This document shows, in pieces, positions 38,750 through 49,985 of a stretch of 60,000 nucleotides of DNA. The notes beneath the pieces are model-generated. The model saw only the letters and a list, made by a program, of their open reading frames with translations. It searched no databases and had not been told where the DNA came from. A program made the translations under genes and the position numbers. The DNA is from Adiantum capillus-veneris (Eukaryota > Streptophyta > Polypodiopsida > Polypodiales > Pteridaceae): contig CM043955.1 of assembly GCA_014529385.2 (NCBI GenBank), positions 151,564,140-151,624,139 on the forward strand, read 5' to 3'. Numbering within the stretch: the stretch's first letter is position 1; every line of letters begins with the position of its first letter.

Positions 38750-40484
38750 CATTAAAAAGTTCAAGGAAACTGATGGAACAACAGTCAAGACTACTATATT
38801 TCCTAAGGAATTGTGGACTATACACCAAAAATCTGAAGTACTAGAAGGGGCAAGATGCTTACATCTGGATAGCTTCTTCAGATTACCACCATGGGGAAGA
38901 CATTTTTGGAGAGGCCATGAATTGATCAGCTCCATTCAATACAATGGGAAAACAACACTCATAGACAAAGATGGAGCGACAATCAAAGTAAAGATCAACC
39001 TGGAGATCATCAATGAAGCTCTTCACTTGCAACAAGGGACCCACAAGCTATTGCGCAAAACCAAGGCAATATATAATGACAAAGCTTTCCTCAAGCAGAG
39101 GGGCCACAAGTTGACCTATCAAGATCTAATCTACTTCAAGACGGAGTTGCCTTTGTGGATGATATCCCAACACTTCAAAGTGAAAAAGCCACCTTGCTAC
39201 ACTAAACCAATGTTGCATATGGCAGTAGTGATGGCTATGTGTCTGGCAGAAAAAGGTGGTCAATTGTGACTTTGGAACCTACATCGTGGAAAACTTAGTG
39301 GAAACAAACATCAAAGGGAGTGATAAAAGCAAAACGCACATGAATGATGGACCAGTCCTAACCAGAATTGCCTATCAAGCATTAGGTATGATTGATGAAC
39401 TACCACCTACAAAAACACAATTGGAGCTAATTCATAAATCCAAAAGAGCAGTAAAGCCAATGGCAGGACCTTCTACAGTACAACCCTCAAAAATGAAACA
39501 CTGGACAGATCTCTAAGAAACCTAAATTTGACAATGAAGAGATAGAATCAGAGATGCCACCCAATGATGACATTAAATCAAAGGACAAAGATACTCCCTC
39601 AAAGTATCAATCTTTAGAGGAGGAATAAAAGAAGGAATATGCACTCAAACAAACATGTCTGAAAATGAGGTCAAATAAGACTACCAATACAATACCCATT
39701 ACACAAACACAAAAACCTATGGAAGAGGCTCAATCCCAAAGAGAAAAGCTCCATCAGAAAAAACATGAGGAAAAAAGAAACCTTGGAACTGAAGTAGACA
39801 ATCAAATAGAGGATGATGAGAACCGGCCACTAGCCCATTGCAAGGCTGAAGCTCTTGAAAATCTCAAACAACACAAAACAAAGGAAGCAGCAGAAAATCT
39901 GAATATTGTCGGCAACATGCAGCAAAGAATTCAGAACAAGCTCAAACACAAAGCAAAAAAAATGTAAAGAGAAGAGTCCAAGTGCCAACGCATCAATGAG
40001 CTTGAAACATCTAACAAATCTACTAAAGTAGAGGAGGCAGACAAAACTAACATGGTAGGAGGAAATAGAGAAGGGGAGGGTGGCATAGAGCATTTTGAAA
40101 TTCACATAGAATATACACATCAATAGTAGATGCAACAACACCTCCTCCTACTCAAGAATTAGATGACTAGGTAGTTCAGAATGAGCAAGAAGAGCACACA
40201 ACAAATATGCCCAAGCAAAAAATACAAAGGCCGACAACACATACAACACAAAATACGGAGAAATTTCAAGAGCAAGAGATCAAACAAACTTCAATTGCAA
40301 CTGAAGCACAACTTGACAAAGGTAAGATAGTGGAAGAAACAAACACAAGATAAGTTGGCACCTCTGACCAACCTCAAGAAATACAACAAAGGCCCAGGTC
40401 ACCTTGCACAAAGGCAATGGTAGATGAAGGAACACAATTGATCAAGTCCCTTGACATTGACACACATTTGGAACAAATCAAGTT
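38750..40484 (+). pseudogene. Retroelement-like gag/coiled-coil ORF, 5' part
   Basis: A 152-codon frame (38811-39269) reads RGHELISSIQYNGKTTLIDK and KVKINLEIINEALHLQQGTH, a pattern I associate with gag-like proteins of plant retroelements (family memory, not proven). After a frameshift it continues as a long Lys/Glu/Gln-rich coiled-coil-like tail to 40484. There the 9.5-kb element begins, and the same kind of tail resumes at 50019. Confidence 0.5.
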
Positions 40485-40517
40485 CATTAGGAAAAAAATG
40501 GACTCTCCATGGGCCTT
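40485..40517 (+). repeat. Left terminal inverted repeat
   Basis: CATTAGGAAAAAAATGGACT and onward to TGGGCCTT, paired with 50018-49986. Two A/T differences. Confidence 0.8.
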
Positions 40518-41039
40518 GTAAGAATCCCTAATTTAAAGGAAGCCTGCCAAGATTAAGGGGGACAAAGGCTTTGAATGGGGCTATTTTGGTAGGGTCTCCT
40601 CCACCTTTGACCCCTAAAAAGGTAGGGGGAAGGGGGGGGTAAACCATTTGAAAAGTAGGGGGGTAGGGGGTCTTCTCTCTCTACCTTTTTGGCCAACTTG
40701 TAAGTGGCCTCTTAACTCTCCCATGCCACCTAAGCAAATCCGTGGGTCAAAGAGGTTAAAAAAAATGACTTTTTTCAAAAACTTTCAAAAAAACTCTATT
40801 CCCCCCTAAAAAGTATCCCCAACATATACACATAATAAAAAAAAGTTTTTTAAGTTAAATTACTCAAAATTCAACATTTTTTGACTCCCTCCAAACTTTT
40901 AGAAAATTTCCCCTAAAATTGAAAACTCTCTCTCCTAATCTAAGCTCCTCTCCTACACCCATCCCCCTTGCACCTGCACCTGCTGCTGCACCTACGCACC
41001 CATCTCTCCATCCTTCAAGCTCCATCTCTCCATCCTACA

Positions 41040-43913
41040 ATGCCTCTTGACGACGTGACCAATGTCCCAGCAAGCTCTTCACGCGGTAGGTCTCTAGGGC
41101 TTTTCCTACGCCTACCTCAAGAGTATGTTCTGACAAAGAAAACATGCTTGGGTACATTACCTTCAGCCAACAAACGCCGCACTCAAGGGGAGAAGAATGT
41201 GGATCTCTGGACAGACGGATGCTTGTATCCAAAGGATCCTTCTCTCAATGTTCATCCGTCTTTTACAAACATTCCATCACTGTTGCAATACGTTGGAAAT
41301 GGAGAGCAAGGTTTGTTGGGCTACTGCAAGAGACTCAACAAACACGAGATTGCGCGGTCCGAGATCTACTTGCGTCATTGGCAGTTGCTCAATGGGAGTT
41401 TCCACAATCTTCAAGCTCAGATGCAAACAGCTACTAGTGCGCTTGAGGAGGCAAAGAGCACCATCACAACCAAGGAAAATGTAATTAAAAAGCTTGAGGA
41501 TACTCTTTCACACATGAAGAGTACTGCCATGGGAGGTAGGGTGAGGAAACGAGAGTTGTCCGAAATTCAGACTCTTGCACCACGTGGAGGTGCAAGAAAA
41601 CGAAGGGTGATAGCTATGAGGTAACATGTTCTATCCCTCATGTTGTTTAAGTTTAATACGGCTCATCATTGTTGTTTTGGGCAATAGGAACTTTGTCCAA
41701 GAAACGTGCGGCGGCGAGAATGCGTCAGCTAGGGCTACTTTACTTCGTTCTTGTTTCAACAAAGAGATTTTTATTGGGATGCTTGATGCTCCAGAGGCAA
41801 AACACTTGAAAGACACAATCACTAAGAGAGTTCTTAGAGATTTTTCTAATATTTTCACTGATCTAGATGTTCAGGATATTTGTGATGCTGCTGGGATTAG
41901 TACCAAGGGCTATCAAGCAATACATCAAGTGTTAAAAGATGCATTAAGAAGTCGAGGAGTCACGGAAAACCTATTCCCACTTCCTCACAGAGTACAGATT
42001 GCCAAGAAGGTGTCTAATGAAGATGTTGTTCACCGATTAGGGGACTACTTGTATATTGAAGACACGATGCCTCTTCAGCCGCTCCGTAGCAAATCACAAG
42101 GAAGGAAGGGCTGCGGGAAGGGAAGCGGTGTTGTTTCTAACAGTGTGTTGCGGACTGAAGGGTTTGTTTACACCAAATTCAACAATATCTTTGTGGACTT
42201 GATACGATTGCAGCAGTCCAAGGCTGTTTTCTACAATTTGAGTGATGCAGGTTAGTTTAGAGTTGCCTACATGCTCTATGATGTCTCATAACATGCATTC
42301 TGAGGCTTTATGTTGTTGGCAGTTCTTGAAGGCAAGCTTGTGTTCGTGCTGAAGTTGGATGAGTGTGTAATTGTTAAAGGGAGAAAGTTGGAGAGAATGA
42401 GCATCACGCTTATGAATGAAGCCCTAGCTTATGCCAAGCAATCTTGCAGTTCGAGTGAAGCGACAAAGCCCTCTTTTAGTGTGCAATCAGAGAAGGATAT
42501 ATGGTGGCTTGGTGCAATTGAAGTTCCGAAAGAGACACATGAAGTCCTTGCATGGATTTTCAGTAGAATCCCATGGGTCACAGAGGTCATTAAAGCTCAA
42601 ATAAATGGTGAGAAGCTCATGGTTCCAAGACGTGGGGAGTTTGATGTTGAATGGCATTTAGGTGGTGATCTAAAGACCATAAAGTGCATGCTTGGATGCA
42701 AACAAGGTGCAAATTCTTTACTTCCCTGTCCATTCTGTACGAAAGGGCACAAGACAAGTCGAGCAACTCAAGTGGAAGGTCAGGACGATGATAATGATGA
42801 CCATATAAATAGGGAGTGGCAAATTTTGGTTATTTCATGTGATATGCTGCAAGTGCCCAATAGGGATAGCAAAGATCCTGGGTGGAACCCCATAATTCCC
42901 TTCTCCCTCAACAGTGTTCACTTTTGCACATTGCATGCGTTTATGCGAATATTTGATAGGATCTTAAAGCATCACATTGATTATGCTTTCACAATGAAGC
43001 CCCTTCAACGGTCAAAAGACTCCTTGCAGGGGGTGGAGACGCTCCTTAATGAGATTGGATGTCACCGATCAAGGGTGACCATTGTAGCAGAGACTTGTAG
43101 GGAGAAGACATATGAGGTGGCACAGAAGGTTTCCATGAATGGAGCCAAAGCACGTCGATTTTTCAAGAAGATGTCAAAGTCTCCAATGCAGGTATCCAAG
43201 GCAAGTGTCGATCTAGCAAGTGAGAAGCGGTGGGAGTTGTGGAAAAAATTTTGTTCATGCACGACGGACAAAGATCCCAATGTGGAGGTTGCTAACCAAC
43301 GCAAGCTAGTATGGTCATCCTTTCAAAAGGTTGTGCAATTGATGAATCTTTCAAGCACCACCGTTTAGCAGCGAGAGGAGTTCAAGAAGGTGCTTTATGA
43401 ATTCACAAAGGCCACTAAGGACGGATGGTCTGAAAGCAAGATTACACACTACATGGTTTGTTTTAACGGACTTAATACATATGCAATGTTTGAAAATGTA
43501 ACTTTTCTATTCGCTTATCTCCTTTTTGGTTGTTTTAGCACATTCTCTATGCGCATGGTGCATACTTCATGGACCGCTATGGTTCGCTTGATATATGGAG
43601 TACACAAGGCATGGAGAAGTCCCACTATCGAGCAAAAGGAGTCTACTTCAAGAATACTCGGCATGGTGGTGGTAGTTCACACTCCAACTACCTCCAAGAG
43701 ATGTTTAATTGGTTTTTTAGGCACACCTTTGGGAGAATTCGTACTATTGAGAAAGCAAGAGAATCTATTTTAGCAAAGCAGTTACGCAACGCTTCCCGTA
43801 CTGCAGCATCCGAGAAGTGGAAACGCTCGCGAGCGTCCCTCGGCCACGAAGCTTGGCATGCAACTAAATATCGAAAAGGCAACGTTTGGGTGTCGCGTCA
43901 GCCGTCCGCATGA
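41040..43913 (+). pseudogene. DDE-transposase-like protein, four exons, one stop
   Basis: Exons 41040-41620, 41688-42250, 42323-43455 and 43539-43913 are joined by GT-AG introns of 67, 72 and 83 bp, all keeping frame, giving about 883 residues. Residues 1-190 hold a coiled coil (about 120-160) and a basic end. Motifs that look like a DDE core: LKLDECVIVKG (D394), WHLGGDLKTIKCMLG (D497) followed by CPFC (C517, C520), VHFCTLHAFMRIFD (H581, H586) and DIWSTQGMEKSHYRAK (E785). The order GGD / CxxC / H / QGxEK resembles an unnamed protein family I recall from animals and fungi. TAG at 43366-43368 (residue 730) sits where Gln would fit. It is the only break. Probable mobilising enzyme of the 9.5-kb element. 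Confidence 0.65.
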
Positions 43914-44002
43914 TCCTGGTTTAGTTGTTCAATTCAATTGCTTTATTTGAGTTTCACTCAATTGGCCGCATAGTGTGAAAGGTCCCAAATCTCAAAAAAA
44001 CC

Positions 44003-44010
44003 TATTTAAA
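44003..44010 (+). promoter_or_regulatory. TATA-like box of the histone-like gene
   Basis: CCTATTTAAAGG about 45 bp before the ATG at 44055 and about 90 bp after the transposase-like stop, suggesting a separate promoter. Confidence 0.5.
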
Positions 44011-44054
44011 GGTTGAAGGGGCTCATTTTGTCATCTTCCTTACTAGGTGCAACC

Positions 44055-44918
44055 ATGGCACGAAAAAAACAAACGACTAGGATTGCATATCCAGAGGGGC
44101 CGGATGGCCAACGACTCAAAGGTACAGCAACAGAAGCTGGAACTTCACAAGCTCAAGGTGAAGTCCACACAAAAGAAGCTGGAGCTTCAAATCAGCATGG
44201 CCAGTCCTCTACAGCAGTAAAAGAGAGACGGAAGCATCGTCTTGTTGTCTATTCATCGGACTCCAACGATTCTGATGGCAATAGGGAGGATGAGAGCGAC
44301 CAGGGCAAAGAAACAAATAGCCAAAAGCAGCCATCAGAAGGCTCCGAAGAGACACAAACGGATGAAGACGCCCCATGGGTTGGCGTCCAAATACAAACTT
44401 ATCAGGCTCACATGTCTATTGGGGGTAAGACACTTCCTAAAGGGAGTGGACCTACACCATCACATCCGGTCGATAGTGAAGAGCACGAATCAGATGGAGA
44501 GTGGGTGGAATCCGGTTATGAGGTGTTGGAAGTGCCTGTGCAGAAAAAAAAGAGAAAGAGCATTGTCTACAAGAAGAGGAAGCAAGTTGCCCCGACTCGT
44601 GCCAAAAATGCACCTCCACGTCGACCTCAGAAGGTACGAAAGCGCAGCCGTGCTTTTGCGGAGATTTGACACTATCAAAAGAGCACCGAGCTCTTGATTT
44701 GGAGGGCCCCTTTTGCAAGGCTATGCAGGGAGGTTTTGCAATTGTACAACACTCAGTTTCGGATGGGCGTCGTGTCCATAGAGGCACTCCAAGAGGCAGC
44801 AGAGCAATATTTAACTGGCATATTCGAGGATTCTATCCTCTGTGCCATCCATGCAAAGCGTGTAACCATTATGCCCAAGGATATGCAACTTGCTCGCCGT
44901 TTGCGCCATGAGGAGTAG
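44055..44918 (+). pseudogene. Histone H3-like protein with long N-terminal tail, one stop
   Basis: The frame of 287 codons starts MARKKQTTR, close to canonical H3 MARTKQTAR: R2, K4, Q5, T6 and R8 are kept, K9 is not. Residues 50-105 are Ser/Asp/Glu-rich, 164-200 strongly basic (KKKRKSIVYKKRK). From residue 201 the H3 fold follows: [56 protein letters not shown] and LARRLRHEE. The loop-1 length equals that of canonical H3, not that of centromeric H3. TGA at 44667-44669 (codon 205) stands where H3 has Arg in E-I-R, so a single CGA-to-TGA change would explain it. No intron. Would join nucleosomes if expressed. Captured by the element from a host H3 gene (inference). Confidence 0.9.
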
Positions 44919-45304
44919 CTTGTAATTAGGCATCAACCTTTTTGTATTTACGGAACTCCAAGATTGGAAAGAATTTGAATACAAGCGTCTTTTGATTCTA
45001 TATCCCACTCTGTGAATTGTATTGGGAAGAATTTGAATATAAGCGTCTTTTATTGTATACCCCAGTGCGCAATGTATTTTTTTAATTCTGCACCATGCAA
45101 TGTAGCAGTGGTTCAAGTTTTGTCTACCTAGTTCTATTGTATGTATGTAGCCATTAGCTTGTTATTGTGAAAAATTGCCTACGTTTAGCACCTTGGCTAA
45201 GTGGGGCATGCACTTCCTGATGTATCCATGCTATGTGACTCACTATTGCATGGCAAAAACATCTACAAAGTGTTCAAAATGGCTTGGAATGCCCCCAAGT
45301 TGGT

Positions 45305-45372
45305 TGCCACAAGGGCGCGCATTTGGGGCTTCCAGAGGCCTATGGATGGACATAATGCGCGCCCTTGTGGCA
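45305..45372. repeat. Hairpin 1
   Basis: Stem TGCCACAAGGGCGCGCATT (45305-45323) pairs perfectly with 45354-45372 across a 30-nt loop. It lies in the spacer between the convergent genes, 387 bp after the histone-like stop. Confidence 0.95.
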
Positions 45373-45518
45373 GCCTCTCCTAGTGCTTTGCTGACACTCT
45401 CCAGTGGTTTCCAGACAATTTTGACAAGCAATAAGTATGTTTTGTTTGCTTCAATGCTTCAATTAGCATAGATGCTGCTGGAATTCATCCCCCCTTAGTC
45501 CATGTCAATCCTAAACTC

Positions 45519-45850
45519 CAGAAAGGGCTTAGATATTGCCACAAAGTTTACTCTTGTGGTTTGTTAATACAAATTTAGGTATCTGGGGCAAGATGGGCTT
45601 AAGGTTACCTGGGTATCCATGTCTTCCTGTTTTGCAGCTGGGTATTATTGTCTTCTCACTCTGTTTTGTAACTGGATATGCTCCTATTCTCCAAGAAGGG
45701 TTTAGATATTGCCACAGTTTTGTGGTTTGTTAATACATCTTTAGGTATCTGGGGCAAGATGGGCTTTAGGTTACCTGGGTATCCATGTGTTTCTCTTTTG
45801 CAACTGGGTATTAATGCCTTCAAACTCTGTTTTGTACTTGGGTATGCTCT
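45519..45850 (+). repeat. Tandem duplication of about 170 bp
   Basis: Unit 1 (45519-45691) and unit 2 (45692-45850) share TTAGATATTGCCACA, GGTATCTGGGGCAAGATGGG and ACCTGGGTATCCATG, with about 15-20 percent differences. It lies between the two hairpins. No coding content recognised. Confidence 0.88.
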
Positions 45851-45870
45851 TAGATGTGTCCAAATTCATC

Positions 45871-45938
45871 TGCCACAAGGGCGCGCATTTGCACACTTCA
45901 TCTGCTGATGGAAAGCCCTAATGCGCGCCCTTGTGGCA
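45871..45938. repeat. Hairpin 2
   Basis: Same 19-bp stem as hairpin 1 (45871-45889 with 45920-45938), again perfect and again with a 30-nt loop, but the loop sequence differs. It is 236 bp beyond the stop codon of the minus-strand gene C. Confidence 0.95.
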
Positions 45939-46173
45939 ACATTGTTTAGGCACTTCCAAGCCCTTTACTAGGCACATACATAACTTTGGAAGCCTAGAAA
46001 TAACAAAGTATACATTTTTTAAATTTTAATACCTGCCAAACCCTTTAGTAGTCATAGCAAAAATTATGGTGCTTCTCATACACAATGGAAGCCCAACATA
46101 TAAAAAATTCAAAACCTTGCAAGAAAGAGAGTCATAGACAGCAAAAAGTAGTTTCATTAAAGAAATCAATGCT

Positions 46174-47735
46174 TTACATGATATCCGGCTTTTGCTTTAG
46201 GATCTTTCTAATTACAATTTTCTGGCGCTTGGCCTTTTGGGGTGGCTCCCTGTTAAGTAAAGTGGTTGTGATTTCTTGGGTGTCATTAACCTCTACAGCT
46301 TGGTTCATGCCGACATGGGCAATAAGGAGCCCGCGAAAGTTTACACCGAAAGTGGATATTGCAAAATCTTTCTTTACAAGCACTACAAGGTTGGCCATTT
46401 GGGCAAGTGTTGTTAAACACAACGCCTTGGAGACTGAACGGAGAGAAAAAATGTTGTAGCGACCAGTGGGAGAGTAGTCGGCATGGACAAACACCATGAC
46501 ACCAGTGGGAAGTGTGCCGAGGTAGTGAGCAAGTGCCGCTTGAGGTCCGAACAGCGTCCTCCTCCCCCCTGACCGTTGCGCCCGGGCGTCAACCTCCAAA
46601 ACATCCTGCAAAACATAGGTTTTCTGAGATATGGCACAGAATTATGATATAACATTAACAAAATCATTTGTAACAATCAAATGTAAGTGAGCATCTATAC
46701 CTCTTGTCTACGATCCTCCTCATCGGCATCCGGGTGCAAGTAAAGATCCACGCTTGACTTCCCCTTTGGATCAAGCAAAACAGGTGTTGCAGCAGGTGGT
46801 GGTGAATCCACTCTTGCGCGTTTAGCCAAACACATGGCTTGCACAGCCACAAACTCCTCCTCAGAGACCTTGGCCTGCTCGGCCGCTGCCACCTCGGCTT
46901 GTGCGATCGCCACTGTGTCCGCCAAAGTATTCCCCATGGGCAGTAGGAGATCATCGTCATGGGAGGTGGTGGTATCAAGCTCAAACTTTCCATGGGCATC
47001 GAGGATGGCGAAACACTCATCCATGCGAAGCTCAAAGGATTTCTCCAGATCGTGCATAAACACAAACTCCTCCTCACCCACCACAATGGAGCAGAAGCTG
47101 CTAATCTCTACCTCAAGGATGGCATCCCGAGTGGTGGTTCCTTCTGGCAGTCCCGAGGATGAACCGACTGATGGAGAGGCCTCCAAGAGGCCTTGAATCC
47201 CTACAGGGTAGGTCAAGTCAAGCGTCCTCTCCTCTGCGGATGAGTCAATGGCCGCGGGCTTGGGGTCCTTCACATCAGCCAATACCCCGCCGATCTGCAA
47301 GTGAGATAGCACTACGTCAGGGCCTGCTGGGCACTCGTGAAGGAGGAAGATCATTATGGCTTGAACAGATAAAAAATTGTTTCCGAGCCTTCCGTTACGC
47401 ATTGCTCGCACATCATCAGCTTCAAGCCGCACATATTGTCCAGCGGGTTGTGCTATGGTGGCAAATCGTGCAAGCCGCTGATGAAATGGCCTGTCCCCTT
47501 GGTAGATGTGGTGGAGAAGGCCTTCAGGGACCCATTGCCCTGGTCGGTTTGGTAACTCAACAATGAATCTCCCCATGCACGTGGAAATGTATGAAGTAAT
47601 GTGCTCAAGAGATTGAGAGTGGAGGGTCAAGGTGGTTTCCAAATCGGGTTGGGTTGTGAAAAATGCTTGAAGCTCAGGGCGATTTGCATGCCCAACCTCA
47701 GTAAGGAATGAATTGAAAGCACTAGTAGCAGCCAT
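46174..47735 (-). CDS. Unknown protein C of the 9.5-kb element, two exons, intact
   Basis: Exons 47735-46701 and 46605-46174 with a 95-bp GT-AG intron (donor GTATAG, acceptor TTTTGCAG) keep frame and give 488 residues without a stop. The start is the first ATG (MAATSAFNSFLTEVG); a TATA box is about 85 bp upstream. The first 150 residues look globular (FIVELPNRPGQWVPEGLLHH, then NNFLSVQAIMIFLLH). Residues 160-330 are acidic with a CLAKRARVDSPPP segment. Exon 2 is globular (LFGPQAALAHYLGTLPTG, VVLVKKDFAI) and ends in a basic KAKRQKIVIRK tail suited to nuclear import. I do not recognise the family. Being the only uninterrupted gene of the element, it may be under constraint or just lucky. Confidence 0.6.
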
Positions 47736-47815
47736 GTCTTCTCTTTGAGTGATTGGGTATGCTAGGTCTCTCTGCAATGCTGGGATGAAAATGGTGAAAT
47801 GAGGAGGTGGTCCTC

Positions 47816-47824
47816 CTTATATAG
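47816..47824 (-). promoter_or_regulatory. TATA box of gene C
   Basis: CTATATAAG on the minus strand, about 85 bp before the ATG at 47735, in an otherwise plain leader. Confidence 0.7.
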
Positions 47825-47968
47825 ACATATTCTATCTCGAAAAAAATAAAAAATATGGATTTAAAAAATAAATTTACACCACCTTAAAACTCAAGTACAA
47901 CACCTTAAAACTTTTCAAAATCTTTAATAAAATATCCAATATATAAACGATTAAAGTTACAAGCCAAT

Positions 47969-49293
47969 TCACTTAGACAAGATGATTTCGTCTGTAGCCC
48001 AATCTTTGTAAACAAGCATAGTGGCCTCCATCCGCCTTCCAATCTATACAACCAAAAATGGGCAATCAAAATACAAAAACCCACAGAAAATAAGAAAAGG
48101 TAGCTAAGGAAGCACAAAGCAGACCTTGCATTGTTCTAGTTTGAAACTTGCATTACCGACATCCTCGAATCCCATTATGACAAAGTGTTCCCGAAGATTG
48201 GCAAGAGTCCAATGCGGATTCACTGCAACCACCTCCACCTCATTATTGAGCATGCGGACACGAATTTCAAAGGATTGAATCTCTTCGGCTGTCAGCTGCA
48301 AGGGTATCCATTTGCCACGTTTGTGCATCCACCTCTCATAGCTAAACCGTGCATACAAGGTGCACCTTGCTTTCAAATACCGATGGCAAAGCTATGTGGG
48401 GGACACATTGCACTTATAACGGTCACCATCATGCAAACCGTCAACATAGCCCCAATTGACACCTAGAATGGTGTCCATTGCATCTATGTCAACTTCTTTG
48501 CAAACAAACATTGTTGGTGTTTCTACAATCGGTAGAGAGTGGAATGCATGCACAAACAAATGAATGGGACAATGCCAACTGAGACCCACCGATCTGGTTG
48601 CCTTACCAAACTTTAGGGACCCTTGGAAATCTTGCAGCACCTTGCGCTTGAAAGAAAGCAAAGCCCAATGGTCTGGAGTTGGCCATTCTGCACTCTGCAA
48701 TGAGGGTGTCTCCACGGCTTCTAACCTACCATAGCTTTGGCTTGACTTCGGCACCACGTACTTGTGGGAGTACATGAATATTCGCTGCTCGGTAAGTTTT
48801 TTTTATGAAACATTAGGAAACATAAGCTCCCCAATGTGAGCATGCACAACCATGAACGTGCCTGAGAGGCACTCAAGCGGCTGCTCCTCAACTAAGCTGG
48901 ATGGAAAAACATCTTTACAAATGTCCTTAGTTAAACATAATGATCACATAAACGTAAACATGACATATGCATGGGATAGCTAAACCATGAAAACTTACAA
49001 TGAGGTGCAAATTGAGTAGAAGCTCTCTTGAGGTGGAGCTTAGCTGCACTGTAGACGTGTTGCACGATGGCCACCATTCCGGAATTTGTTTCTTTGAATG
49101 TCAATAGCCGGCCCTTCCAATGACGTTCCAATACGCCTCGACACCGTACGCGATGAGGTCCAGCACGTGACTATTGCATGTAGATCCATGCACCCTTCTT
49201 GAACACTTGTGGGATCCATACCCCCTCTAAGTCTTTTGTGTTGTGCAACACAATCTCCTCTATATCTGGTTTGGGCCATCTATGCGTGGACAT
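47969..49293 (-). pseudogene. Unknown protein B of the 9.5-kb element, three exons, three stops
   Basis: Exons 49293-48999, 48891-48125 and 48043-47969 join by GT-AG introns (107 and 81 bp) in frame, for about 378 residues. Recognisable stretches: DIEEIVLHNTKDLEGVWIPQ, LERHWKGRLLTFKE, MYSHKYVVPKSSQSYG, SVGLSWHCPIHLFVHAFHSL, DTILGVNWGYVDGLHDGDRY, FSYERWMHKRGKWIPLQL. I do not recognise the family. Stops are TAG at 49173-49171, TAA at 48805-48803 and TAG at 48394-48392. All could come from CAG or CAA by C-to-T change. It ends 234 bp before gene C starts, on the same strand. Confidence 0.6.
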
Positions 49294-49985
49294 GCTTGGG
49301 AAGTTGGGCTTAGGAAGGGATTTGAAAGAGTTGAGTACTGTGGAGAGAGAATGAGGAGCTGAGGGGAGGGTGAGGTGAGCTGCCTATGGTGGCTATGGTG
49401 GCTTTGACAGTGGAGATAGAGAAAGAGAGGAGTGAGAGGTAGAGAGGTAGAGAGGATAGTGGAGCTGTGGGCTATGGAGTGTGGGACTGTAGAGGGTTGA
49501 TGGAGGTGTGAGAGAAGGGGGAGCTATGGAGAGAGAGGAAGAGAGTGGTGGAAAGCTTTTGGCTATGGCCACCTTGACTGTAGAGAGAGAATGGGAGGAG
49601 GGAGAAGAGGGAGAGTGTGGGAGAGAAAAGTAATGAGGGAGAGAGAGAAAAGTGGATTTTGGGGGGAAAATTTGACTTTTTTAAGTTAGTTTATGTTTTG
49701 GGGCAATTTTGGAGGCAAATGGGTCAACTTTGGAACTTTTGAAAATTTTTCAATTTTTTGGGTTTTTAAGCATGAGCATTTTCTTTTGGGGGTCCCTCCC
49801 TCTTTTATGACACCTCTCTCCTCCTATTTACCCCCCCCCCCCCCCCCAGCCTACCTCCCACCTCTCTCTAAGAACCAAGCATTGAAGAGGGAGACAATTA
49901 GGCTGCACCCCTACCATTCCTCCCCCTCTAGGTGATATCCCAAGAGCCCTCTCATTGGTTCTCCCTTAAGCCTTCACTAATCAAA

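Noticed and set aside
44055-44918. Centromeric histone CENH3
   Set aside because: Loop 1 has canonical H3 length and the C-terminal helix reads like H3 ([15 protein letters not shown]); CENH3 hallmarks are missing. A long tail alone is not enough.
45305-45938. CRISPR-like array
   Set aside because: Only two units, each an inverted repeat rather than a direct repeat, in a plant-type genome.
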